Origin: Candidatus Thorarchaeota archaeon
GTDB taxonomy: Archaea > Asgardarchaeota > Thorarchaeia > Thorarchaeales > Thorarchaeaceae
Length of the DNA stretch: 64,000 nucleotides
Reading direction: 5' to 3'
NCBI GenBank assembly: GCA_016839245.1
Contig: JAEOUN010000055.1
Location: 1-64,000, forward strand
Every line of letters starts with the position of its first letter. The stretch's first letter is position 1. The notes beneath the pieces are model-generated. The model saw only the letters and a program-made list of their open reading frames with translations. It was not told the origin of the DNA and did no database searches. A program made the position numbers and the translations under genes. Positions 55,424-63,775 of this stretch are shown here, one piece after another.

Positions 55424-56422
55424 ATGACTATTGAAGGTGGAAGCCCTCTAAAGAGGGGTGACAGAATAAACTGGAGAGAATTTTTAGGTTCTACTACATT
55501 TATTGAATCACGGAATCTATCTCGCCTCGTAGGATGTGAAAAGTTATTTCTCAAATTTGAGGGTGGCAATCCAACAGGTACGCAAAAGGATAGAATAGCG
55601 CTTGCGCTTCTTGATAATGCACATTCGCAAGGCGCAAAGGCAGTGGTTGCCGCATCTTTTGGGAACTATGGAGCATCACTAGCATGGGCTGCGCGAATTG
55701 TCGACATACCTGTACATATCTACATTCCAGAGAACTATCCTCTAGTAAAGGATAGACTTAGACGCATGAAGGATGCAGGAGCTGAAATCCATTTACTACC
55801 CGGTCAATATGAGGATCTTGTTGAGCTCTCAGCAAAGGATGCGGAACAGAATGGATGGTATAATGCAAGCCCTGGAAGTCCTAATGTGAAACAGATATCT
55901 CTTGAGGGATATGCTGAGATTGCATATGAAATCTATCGAGACATTCGCCGGGCACCAAACTATGTCTTCTGTCCAGTGGGAAATGGAACAACCTTGGCCG
56001 GTATATATCAGGGATTCAAGAAACTTAATGAAACAGGGAAGATTCAAGCTGTTCCTAGGATGGTCGCGACCAGTACACGGCGTGGAAATCCTATTGTAAA
56101 ATCATACCTTATGAAAAGTCGAATAATACAAGATCTCGCCCGAGAGGAAGTGAAAGACTCCAAGATCATTGATTCACTTGCTAATTGGCATGCCTATGAT
56201 GGACAGGAAGCCTTGGATGCGATCTATGAATCAAATGGCTTTGCGGATTATGCCTCTGAATCTAAGATGATGGAATTTAACAAGTATTTGCGACAGGAGG
56301 AAGGACTCTACGTTCAACCTGCAGCAGCCAGTACTCTTGCAGTCATGCATGACTTGGCAGATGACAAAGTCACTGTCAAGGGAACTTTCGTAGCAGTCCT
56401 GACGGGCAGAGATTTTGAATGA
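55424..56422 (+). CDS. Threonine-synthase-like PLP enzyme, copy 1
   Basis: A 332-aa PLP fold-type II enzyme. NPTGTQKDR (Lys at about 53 forms the Schiff base) corresponds to NP.GS.KDR of threonine synthases, and VGNGTTLAGIYQGFK is the phosphate-binding region. It is probably a threonine synthase (O-phosphohomoserine to threonine), though related PLP enzymes cannot be excluded. Its paralog at 61165-62163 has exactly the same length and shares most residues. ATG 55424 is chosen over ATG 55406 because the paralog's start aligns here. No homoserine kinase is nearby. Confidence 0.8.
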   Translation: MTIEGGSPLKRGDRINWREFLGSTTFIESRNLSRLVGCEKLFLKFEGGNPTGTQKDRIALALLDNAHSQGAKAVVAASFGNYGASLAWAARIVDIPVHIYIPENYPLVKDRLRRMKDAGAEIHLLPGQYEDLVELSAKDAEQNGWYNASPGSPNVKQISLEGYAEIAYEIYRDIRRAPNYVFCPVGNGTTLAGIYQGFKKLNETGKIQAVPRMVATSTRRGNPIVKSYLMKSRIIQDLAREEVKDSKIIDSLANWHAYDGQEALDAIYESNGFADYASESKMMEFNKYLRQEEGLYVQPAAASTLAVMHDLADDKVTVKGTFVAVLTGRDFE

Positions 56423-56441
56423 GTCAACTCTCGTTCTTTCC

Positions 56442-57548
56442 TCAAATCAATATCCCATTATTTTCATAATCCAATGGTGTACCAGTCTTAGAATCTCTTG
56501 GAATAACGAGGGAGATAACATAGAGAGTCAGACCAAAAGCAGCTGATAGAAGAAAGGGTGTAGGTTCTATCCAATATGTATTGTAGATATGGACTGACTG
56601 CAATGATAGCGAGATAGTTGTATTTTGATCGATTCTCATGAAACGTACAGTGTATGTGGAAGTAACATTGTTTGGAAACTCAAATTGGAATATTCCTGAT
56701 ATCCCAACGGTAATATTGGACAATGCGAGGGCTCTTTCACCTCCTTCGCGAGTAATTATCAATGACACAGATTCATTATTTGTTGTGAGATCAGCAACTC
56801 GTGTAAAATACTCGGTCGAAGAAGCTTCTATTGTCAGATTGAACTCTTGGACAGGATTTAATGTGTCCAAGGTGAGAGTATAGTTCTGGAACGGGACAAC
56901 TTCTGTCTGTCTGACTGTCTCATACCCATGATTATACGAGTACACAATTGCAGGCGACATGAAGAGAGCACTGAAAACGATGACAAGAATAATCATGTAT
57001 CCTCGGGACGTTGGTCTTTGACCCCGTCGTTTTAGAGCAACATAAAGTAATGGAATAATCAGGATAAGGAAATAGCTTGGACCTGCGACAATATAATCTT
57101 GATAATGGCGAGACCATACTTGGATAACCAGGTGGACTCGTGCCGAATGGTTATCATATCGAGAGAGAAGAAAGTTTGGACAGAACTCCAGTTCAGAACT
57201 AAACCTATGCTTTGCGATGACTAGAAAATTATCTCTAATCTCAGTGACATTCTCTATCAAAGCATATGGTGCACCTGAAAAATGCAAAGGATACACACCT
57301 ATGTTTATAGCTGACCCGTTCGTTGTTAGCTCTTTAATAATGACTTTATCTGCAAGGAGGTAGTTAAACTCAAGTGTTGGATTATACTCATCGAGAGTAA
57401 AACGCTCCTCAGAATCAAAGATAGTATAAGTAGGATAGATGGGAGTGTAAAATGTGGTGAATGGAGAAACTACTATTCCTATGACAGCAATGAGAATGAC
57501 AAAAGATAAAGCTCTAGTGATTACCAGTGGTTTCTTTGAACGCTCCAT
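56442..57548 (-). CDS. Hypothetical membrane protein with two extracytoplasmic domains
   Basis: A protein of about 368 aa with an N-terminal hydrophobic helix, an extracytoplasmic domain, a helix pair near residues 145-205, a second beta-rich extracytoplasmic domain (FQNYTLTLDTLNPVQEFNLTIEAS) and a C-terminal helix. The two outside domains both open with T.D..NPT/NPV.EFN, so an internal duplication is plausible. The family is not recognised. Starts at 57548 and 57557 are both ATG. The gene is divergent from the YhhN-family gene. Confidence 0.6.
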   Translation of the reverse strand: MERSKKPLVITRALSFVILIAVIGIVVSPFTTFYTPIYPTYTIFDSEERFTLDEYNPTLEFNYLLADKVIIKELTTNGSAINIGVYPLHFSGAPYALIENVTEIRDNFLVIAKHRFSSELEFCPNFLLSRYDNHSARVHLVIQVWSRHYQDYIVAGPSYFLILIIPLLYVALKRRGQRPTSRGYMIILVIVFSALFMSPAIVYSYNHGYETVRQTEVVPFQNYTLTLDTLNPVQEFNLTIEASSTEYFTRVADLTTNNESVSLIITREGGERALALSNITVGISGIFQFEFPNNVTSTYTVRFMRIDQNTTISLSLQSVHIYNTYWIEPTPFLLSAAFGLTLYVISLVIPRDSKTGTPLDYENNGILI

Positions 57549-57641
57549 AGATATCATGGATATATATGGTGCTAGTAAGAGATGAGCTTTTCTATTTACA
57601 TACAAGAGATACACAGTAAATCAAAGATTCTTAAGAGAGAG

Positions 57642-58346
57642 ATGTATCCAGAAAACGATATGTCACTCATAATCTTTGGTACTGTCTTCTGGATTCTTGC
57701 CATCATTACAATCATACTCAAGTCTAGTGAATCTCTCAAGACCAAGACCGTTCTAATAAAAATCATTAAACCAATTCCTGCCTTGGCAGGTGCAATTTTT
57801 ACAATCTATATGAACCTCCCAACTCCTTCTCTATTCTATCTCCTGCTGGCAGTGGCACTTGTATTGTGTGCGATGGGAGATATTGGAATGGAAGTCAACA
57901 TACTGCCAGGACTTGGACTCTTCCTATTCTCTCACATATTCTATACAACTAATTTCCTCATGCAGAGTCTCACCATTGGCGTGACTATAATTCCATTAGC
58001 AGTCTTTGGAGTCTGCTTAGCAATCATGATAGGGTACACCTTTTTCTATCAGAAATATCTAAAGACGACTCAGAAAGAGGTTGAACCAGCTCTTTTGAAA
58101 GCAGTCAGTGTCTATGCTCTAATGATATCCCTTACGCTCAGCACAGCACTGCTCCTCTGGTTGACTTCAGAAGCTGTACTCGGATTCATTCCATTCGTTG
58201 GTGCAATCTTTTTTGTCGCATCAGACTCGATGATTGGTATCAGAGAATTCCATCATGATATAAAGAATGCAGAGATAATTGTACTTTCAACCTATTACCT
58301 AGCAATCTTCCTTCTTTCATTAGGATCCATTCTCTTTACTTTTTGA
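57642..58346 (+). CDS. YhhN/TMEM86 family membrane protein (lysoplasmalogenase-like)
   Basis: A 234-aa protein with about eight hydrophobic helices and the YhhN pattern: KPIPALAGAIFTI, then ALVLCAMGDIGMEVN...GLGLFLFSHIFY, then GAIFFVASDSMIGIREF and a final STYYLAIFLLSLG. Family members hydrolyse the vinyl-ether bond of lysoplasmalogens. Archaeal lipids lack vinyl ethers, so the substrate here is uncertain. ATG 57642 is chosen; another in-frame ATG lies 18 bases on. Confidence 0.8.
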   Translation: MYPENDMSLIIFGTVFWILAIITIILKSSESLKTKTVLIKIIKPIPALAGAIFTIYMNLPTPSLFYLLLAVALVLCAMGDIGMEVNILPGLGLFLFSHIFYTTNFLMQSLTIGVTIIPLAVFGVCLAIMIGYTFFYQKYLKTTQKEVEPALLKAVSVYALMISLTLSTALLLWLTSEAVLGFIPFVGAIFFVASDSMIGIREFHHDIKNAEIIVLSTYYLAIFLLSLGSILFTF

Positions 58347-58365
58347 ATCAAAAGATAACGAAAAA

Positions 58366-58400
58366 AGAGATGTGCTCCTCAAATGAGGAGCATTTTCTCT
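58366..58400. terminator. Bidirectional intrinsic terminator between convergent genes
   Basis: An eight-base stem TGCTCCTC / GAGGAGCA (58373-58380 with 58385-58392), extended by an AGAGA/TCTCT pairing, has A-rich sequence before and T-rich sequence after, so it works in both directions. Confidence 0.65.
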
Positions 58401-59606
58401 ATTTCTTTTTCATCAGAACTATAATAAAAACAGGAAGAACCAATACACCTGTAATTCCTTCGATTATGAGTACCATTGTGTCAATTGGTTGAGTGCTGCT
58501 GGTCGTAGTAGTTGTGGTAGTTGTTGTAGTGGTGGTAGTGGATGTTGTTGTTGTAGTGGATGTTGAGATTGAAGACACTGTTACAAAAACTGTGTCAGTA
58601 GCTGAGTTACCACTTGTATCATTGATGAATAGTGTATATTGGTACGCACCGATATCGAGTCCATCGATATTGATTCCAAGACTAGAACCATTCCATGCAC
58701 CCGAATCAATCTCTGTACCATTTCGTGATATAATATAGAACTCAGGAAAATCATCAGAGCAATCCCAGACGAGATAATTGCCCATGGAACCTGATTCAAG
58801 AGTTACATCTACCAAGGGTGTTATACTTGGTGAGTTATCATATCATCAGGTGAATCTATCTCTGGAAGAACACCACCGGTAATTCGAATCTAGTCTATCT
58901 GTATATCTGGATAGGTAGCACTATTCTGCACCCAGAAGTCTAAAGAAACATAGGTAATTCTCCGAGTTAGAGCGGCATGTTCACTAGTCGAAACAACACC
59001 ATCACCAAGATTTGTCCGAGCGGTGCTATCTGTTGAGTTGTACCATATTGAAGAATAGCTCATGTAATTTGTAGTATATTCGTATTCGATAGTAGTCATG
59101 TCACCAGTATAGTGGTTTACTGCATAGCTCACCTTACTAGAACCCATAGCTGAATATGCAAGTCGGTAGGCAAAGATATTGCTATAGTAGGTCAGAATAT
59201 TGAGACCACCATCCTCAGATCCTGTGGAAGTATATTGAACCTGTGCCTCTAACTTGAAATCATGCCCGACTGCGAAGGGAGTATCGAGCTGGTACATAAA
59301 TACAGCATGCTCAACATTGCCAGTGGAAACAACATTAGAATACAGTGCGGTTCCTGATGAATTGAGAGTCCGCCCATTATACAACGTAGTTCACCCTGTT
59401 GTATTTGAACCATCATGATACCAAGTTGTCAATTCATGTGCAGAGGGCACATAATATCTCATTCCATTTATTACATTACAGTCTTCATCATTCATGACCT
59501 CAACTCCAGTTCCAACAACTGCAAAAGAAACAAGTAATGAGGACATGCTAAGAACGAATAAGCTGATAATAATTACTGATTTAATTTTGGTAGCGTGCTT
59601 AACCAA
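58399..59606 (-). pseudogene. Broken surface-protein gene (signal peptide, beta-rich domain, PKD-like domain, poly-Thr linker, anchor)
   Basis: From a TTG at 59606 (GGTGA 5 nt upstream) a signal peptide and surface-protein sequence run into an in-frame TGA at 59391, continue in the same frame (LYNGRTLNSSG, then a domain with SKVSYAVNHYTGD) to an in-frame TAG at 58890, and still continue (RITGGVLPEIDSP) until about 58840. There a one-base shift is needed to reach a PKD-like domain (PLVDVTLESGSMG...YLVWDCSDD) homologous to one in the protein at 16748. A Thr-rich linker and a hydrophobic helix ending MKKK follow. Two stops and one frameshift in one otherwise continuous protein mark a decaying gene, or several sequencing errors. 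Confidence 0.7.
58496..58572 (-). repeat. Simple ACN repeat encoding a poly-Thr linker
   Basis: About 75 bases of imperfect ACA/ACT/ACC repeats on the minus strand encode a run of mostly Thr with a few Ser before the C-terminal membrane helix. Such linkers are typical of glycosylated surface proteins. Confidence 0.7.
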
Positions 59607-59787
59607 TTATTCACCCACATAAAATCTACTAGTTAGTAGAGATTAAACCAATTTTTAAAAAAAACAGTAAATTAAGCTTTGTGAGGTTTAATTATTTTTT
59701 TGAACTTAGATTCACATTTCCATTTAGAATTTGGAAAGTAGAAAAGTTTCATAAGATTAGTAGCAAATCTTGTTAAAGGGGTAATAA

Positions 59788-61047
59788 TTGAAAACTGAAG
59801 AGCTGCTGGCAGAGATTGTCACAAAACTTGACAATCTAAGTCCGTCAAAGGAAATCGAGCCAGAGAGGATTAGACCAGTAGCGATCATGACACGGGAGAG
59901 AAGGAATCTTGGAGATCTAGAAAAAGACCTCCAGAAAGTGCTTGATACCATCAAATATGATGAAAAGATGCCATCAATTCTCACACGCTTAGCAGATCTT
60001 CATCTAAAAGAGGCGGATTATGGACGAGCTATCATCTTGTATGAAATGACCTTAGGACTGAAAAGTGAACAAGTTCAGGCATGGATAAACATGGGTTTGG
60101 CTTACTTAATGGTCGGAGATAAAAAGGATGCAATCAGTTGTTTTGGAAGTGCCCTTGCAATTGAGCCAGAGAATTCCCTTGCCCTTGTGTACCTGGCATC
60201 CGCACAGCTGCAGCAAGGGGATATGGAAGAATGCAATAGGAACTTGGATCAAGCACTTGGCATCAACCCACATATGTCAAGAGCATTACTTGTGAAGGGG
60301 AAATACTACAATGCAATAGGAAAACCAGAGATTGCAATTACGTGGCTTAGAAGAGTAGTTCAGAAGGAAGCCTCATTCTTACCAGCACTAATGGAGCTTG
60401 GTCGTGTCTATCTATTACTCAAGAGATATGATGATACGATTGACGTATTAACACGAGCTTTGGCAATTGATCAAGAGCAACCCTATGCATTAGCAAATAT
60501 GGGTGATGCATACCTTGAGAAAAAAGACTATGAAACTGCACTCTATTACTTTGATAAGGCAGTCAGTATAAAGTTCGATGATCCTGAATTATGGATAAAG
60601 AAGGGGGATCTTCACAAGCTGCGGAAATCCTATCAACTAGCATCAAATGCATATCAGAAGGCCGTGAATGCAAATCCGGAATATGTGAAGGCGTGGGTGA
60701 GGAATGGTGTAATTATGCTTTTGTTGAACGATGAGAGTACAGCATTGGAATATCTCAATACTGCCTTAGCACTTGATCCGAATGACCCGGATGTTGCACA
60801 TCAGCGGGGTCTGATTTACTATTCATTAGAGCGGTATGAAGAAGCACTTGCAGATTTTGATGTGGCGTTCTCTGTTGACGCAGGAAATCCAATTCATCTC
60901 TATTACAGAGCAGTGATGTTAGAGCTCCTGGACCGATTGCCAGAGGCGAAGCGTACATGGATTGTCGCCCTGCGTCTGTTTGAGGAAACAAAGGATACAG
61001 CAAAAGCAGCAGAATGCAAAGCAAGAATAAAACGACTTGAACTTTAA
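59788..61047 (+). CDS. TPR-repeat protein
   Basis: A 419-aa protein with an N-terminal helical region (about 1-55) and about ten tetratricopeptide repeats (for example AWINMGLAYLMVGDKKDAISCFGSALAIEP and ALANMGDAYLEKKDYETALYYFDKAV, cited for their positions near 100-130 and 235-262). TPR arrays bind peptide partners; the partner is unknown. No signal peptide is seen. Start TTG 59788 has AAAGGGG about 5 nt upstream. It lies just before the second threonine-synthase-like gene, with about 115 bases between. Confidence 0.85.
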   Translation: MKTEELLAEIVTKLDNLSPSKEIEPERIRPVAIMTRERRNLGDLEKDLQKVLDTIKYDEKMPSILTRLADLHLKEADYGRAIILYEMTLGLKSEQVQAWINMGLAYLMVGDKKDAISCFGSALAIEPENSLALVYLASAQLQQGDMEECNRNLDQALGINPHMSRALLVKGKYYNAIGKPEIAITWLRRVVQKEASFLPALMELGRVYLLLKRYDDTIDVLTRALAIDQEQPYALANMGDAYLEKKDYETALYYFDKAVSIKFDDPELWIKKGDLHKLRKSYQLASNAYQKAVNANPEYVKAWVRNGVIMLLLNDESTALEYLNTALALDPNDPDVAHQRGLIYYSLERYEEALADFDVAFSVDAGNPIHLYYRAVMLELLDRLPEAKRTWIVALRLFEETKDTAKAAECKARIKRLEL

Positions 61048-61101
61048 ACGACAAATTCATAAAATAAGGAGTTCTAACGGATGGAATTACTAACAATTTA
61101 G

Positions 61102-61107
61102 TTTAAG
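61102..61107 (+). promoter_or_regulatory. TATA-like element upstream of the second threonine-synthase-like gene
   Basis: TTTAAG lies 63 nt before ATG 61165, matching the distance (61 nt) in the other copy. Confidence 0.4.
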
Positions 61108-61164
61108 TAGTTCTATTTTCAACAAATTGTGGCATTCTAGTATGCTATGCGGGTAAGAAGAATC

Positions 61165-62163
61165 ATGACCTTTACCAACGGTAGTCCTCTGAAAAGAGGT
61201 GGAAAAATAAACTGGAGAGAATTCTTAGGTTCAACAACATTTATTGAAGCAAAAAATCTCGCGCCAGTTGTAGGGTGTGAGAAACTCTTTCTAAAATTCG
61301 AAGGTGGAAATCCAACAGGAACACAAAAGGATAGGATATCCCTTGCAATCGTAGATGCCGCAAGAAGCCAAGGAGCAACTGCAGTTGCCGCTGCATCATG
61401 TGGCAACTTTGGAGCGTCTCTGGCATGGGCAGCAAGACTTGTAGAAATTCCAGCCCATATCTATATCCCGGAGGGTTATCATGTTCCAAAAGATCGAATG
61501 AAGCGTATCAAAGATACAGGAGCAGAACTCCATTATCAACCAGGGCAATATGAAGATGCTGTGGAGTTTGCAACTCAGGAAGCAGAAAGGAATTCTTGGT
61601 TTGATGCGAATCCGGGTAGACCAGGAGTACGAGAGATATCTCTAGAAGCCTATGAAGAGATTGCAAATGAAATCTATCGGGACATTCGCCGGGCACCAAA
61701 CTATGTCTTCTGTCCAGTAGGAAATGGAACAACCTTGGCCGGTATATACCAAGGATTCAAGAAACTCTATGACGCAGGCAAAATTCCAGCTGTTCCTCGA
61801 ATGGTTGCTACAAGCACGCGAAGGGGAAATCCAATAGTGAAATCATTTAAGATGAACAGCAGGACAATCGTAGACCTTGGCCGAGAAGAAGTCAAGGAAA
61901 CCAAATTCAATGAACCTTTGACTAATTGGCATTCATATGACGGACAGGATGCCTTAGATGCTATCTATGAGTCGAGGGGCTTTGCTGAATACGCTTCTGA
62001 GGCAAAGATGTGGGAGTTTTCCAAACGGTTACGACAAGAGGAAGGACTCTATGTATTACCTGCATCAGCCAGTACACTTGCGGTCATGTCAGATCTTGCT
62101 GACAGTAAAGTCACTGTAAAAGGAAGTTTCACGGCAATACTTACTGGTCGCGATTTTGAATAG
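61165..62163 (+). CDS. Threonine-synthase-like PLP enzyme, copy 2
   Basis: A 332-aa paralog of the gene at 55424, with the same NPTGTQKDR Schiff-base Lys motif, VGNGTTLAGIYQGFK and identical length. ATG 61165 is chosen because copy 1 aligns here; ATG 61147 would add six residues. Two bursts of near-identical DNA (for example 61681-61748 against 55939-56006, one mismatch in about 68 bases) contrast with diverged third positions elsewhere, hinting at gene conversion. Probably both encode threonine synthase activity, but substrate specialisation is possible. Confidence 0.8.
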   Translation: MTFTNGSPLKRGGKINWREFLGSTTFIEAKNLAPVVGCEKLFLKFEGGNPTGTQKDRISLAIVDAARSQGATAVAAASCGNFGASLAWAARLVEIPAHIYIPEGYHVPKDRMKRIKDTGAELHYQPGQYEDAVEFATQEAERNSWFDANPGRPGVREISLEAYEEIANEIYRDIRRAPNYVFCPVGNGTTLAGIYQGFKKLYDAGKIPAVPRMVATSTRRGNPIVKSFKMNSRTIVDLGREEVKETKFNEPLTNWHSYDGQDALDAIYESRGFAEYASEAKMWEFSKRLRQEEGLYVLPASASTLAVMSDLADSKVTVKGSFTAILTGRDFE

Positions 62164-62165
62164 AA

Positions 62166-62699
62166 TTAGAGTTCAAGCTGCATTGTGATATTTCCGGTTT
62201 CATCATCAAAATTAGTAATTCGAAATCCAAGCTGTTGATAGAAATAGGACAGACGAATACCAGTCTCGTTCTCTTCTTCAGTGTCTAGTTGTATCCGTTT
62301 GTATCCCATCTTCCTAGCCCATTCAATAAGAACTGACAATATAATTTTGCCAATACCACGACCTTTCTGTCGGACAGCAATTGTATCAAGATAAAAGATG
62401 TCCTCAGGTTCATCTTCTAGTCTATATCCAAGTACCAAACCTTCTGGATTCTCACTCGCAAGTATGAACATCATTAGGACTTCCTCCTTCTCAAGGCGCT
62501 CCTCAATTTCCTCCTGACTATAAGTAAGAGCTAGTCTAAAAGAAACCTCCTCAATTTCCTTATACCATATCAAATATTGGTTTGACCAGACTTGAGGGAA
62601 GAAGACAGTAACGCCTTTTCCAAGAATTGGAGTCAGTTCTTTTTCAATTCGCTTCCAGAGCGGGTCGTTTTTTGAACGATTCAAAACCATCAACGGCAT
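62166..62699 (-). CDS. GNAT family N-acetyltransferase
   Basis: A 177-aa GNAT protein. The core IFYLDTIAVRQKGRGIGKIILSVLIEWARKMGYKRIQLDT (about residues 103-142, given as position) holds the R/Q-x-x-G-x-G acetyl-CoA loop QKGRGIG. ATG 62699 is preferred, since AGGTGG ends 5 nt before it; a GTG at 62708 is also in frame. It is downstream of a D-Ala-D-Ala-ligase-like gene on the same strand with about 18 bases between, so the two probably form one unit. The acceptor is unknown. Confidence 0.8.
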   Translation of the reverse strand: MPLMVLNRSKNDPLWKRIEKELTPILGKGVTVFFPQVWSNQYLIWYKEIEEVSFRLALTYSQEEIEERLEKEEVLMMFILASENPEGLVLGYRLEDEPEDIFYLDTIAVRQKGRGIGKIILSVLIEWARKMGYKRIQLDTEEENETGIRLSYFYQQLGFRITNFDDETGNITMQLEL

Positions 62700-62717
62700 A
62701 GGAGCCACCTGAAAGAG

Positions 62718-63713
62718 CTATGTCTTAAGTCCATACCGAGCACTTGCTGATTCAATAAGCCTTTGTATTAGATCATCATATGTATAATCAGCCTTCATCG
62801 CCATAAGTGGAAAGAATGAGATGTCCTGCTCTTCTGGATCAAAGTCCATTCCGGGCAAGGGATTTATCTCGAGGAAGAAAATCCTTCCCTTCTTATCCAT
62901 ACGAAAATCAATTCTTGCAAAGTCTGGAACTTCTAGGTATCTACAGACTTCAAGAGAGATCTTCTCAAGTCGTTCTCGGAGGGCGTTGTCAATTTTGGCT
63001 GGACATACATAATGACTCAAATCATCCAAGATTGTCTTTGCGCGTTGCCCAAGAACATTTCCTACCTCTGTAGGCATATTTGTAAAGTCAACTTCGACAA
63101 TGGGTAAAATTTCAAGGGTTCCATCGGGCTTTCCCAAGGCACCAACACTAAACTCTCGACCTGCAATGAACTGCTCAATGAGAATTGATTGTATATACTC
63201 GCCTAGCATATCCTTTAGTTTTGCCTTCAGCTGAGCTAAGTTGTGAACAACATTATCCTCATTGATACCTACAGATGAGCCTTCCTCATTTGGTTTTAGA
63301 ATTACAGGATATTCAAATTTGATTCTATCCACTTCTTCAAGACTTGATACAATGTGAAACTGAGGTGTAAGGATATCATGATAAGAGAGGATTTTCTTTG
63401 TCCAACCCTTGTTAAGGCATACTGCTGTAGACAACACATTTGCCCCGATATATGGGATTTCGAGCATCTCTAACATAGCAGGAATATGGGATTCTCTGCT
63501 TTCACCACGTAATCCTTCAGCTCTGTTAAGAGCTAAATCTGGTCGAATCTTGCGTAAATTATCTAATGCATGCTCGTCTGCTTCAATGAAAATGTATTCA
63601 TGTCCTGCAGCTTCAATTCCATGTCTGATTAGCTCAATTGTGTGCGGGGGGTCATACTCGACCTCAAACTCCGACTCATCTTTTCTAGTATTAAGTACTA
63701 ATGCAACACGCAT
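62718..63713 (-). CDS. D-alanine-D-alanine ligase-like ATP-grasp enzyme
   Basis: A 331-aa ATP-grasp protein with the Ddl-like pattern: MRVALVLNTRKDESE..YDPPHTIELI at the start, VILKPNEEGSSVGI (ATP-binding strand), ILIEQFIAGREFSVGAL, ARIDFRMDKKGRIFFLEINPLPGMDF (metal ligands and the NPLPGM loop). True Ddl joins two D-alanines for peptidoglycan. Archaea lack that polymer, so here a different amino acid or peptide ligation is inferred. ATG 63713 is chosen because the domain starts there. A GNAT gene follows in the same direction. Confidence 0.8.
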   Translation of the reverse strand: MRVALVLNTRKDESEFEVEYDPPHTIELIRHGIEAAGHEYIFIEADEHALDNLRKIRPDLALNRAEGLRGESRESHIPAMLEMLEIPYIGANVLSTAVCLNKGWTKKILSYHDILTPQFHIVSSLEEVDRIKFEYPVILKPNEEGSSVGINEDNVVHNLAQLKAKLKDMLGEYIQSILIEQFIAGREFSVGALGKPDGTLEILPIVEVDFTNMPTEVGNVLGQRAKTILDDLSHYVCPAKIDNALRERLEKISLEVCRYLEVPDFARIDFRMDKKGRIFFLEINPLPGMDFDPEEQDISFFPLMAMKADYTYDDLIQRLIESASARYGLKT

Positions 63714-63775
63714 TTTTTGCACAAGGTTATTGTTCAAATTCTTGCTTATATCCTTAATACTATGGTTAAATAAAA

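Noticed and set aside
57561..57568. TATATATA as promoter for the membrane protein at 56442-57548
   Set aside because: It lies only about 15 nt before the ATG, too close for archaeal TATA-to-start spacing unless the start is further downstream.
58493..58738. Plus-strand Val-rich protein
   Set aside because: It is the reverse complement of the poly-Thr linker (GTN against ACN), a shadow of the surface-protein gene.
59391..59393. In-frame TGA as selenocysteine and TAG at 58890 as pyrrolysine in the surface-protein gene
   Set aside because: Two different stop codons plus a frameshift occur in one gene of a kind not known to use either residue, and no SECIS-like element was recognised. Decay is simpler.
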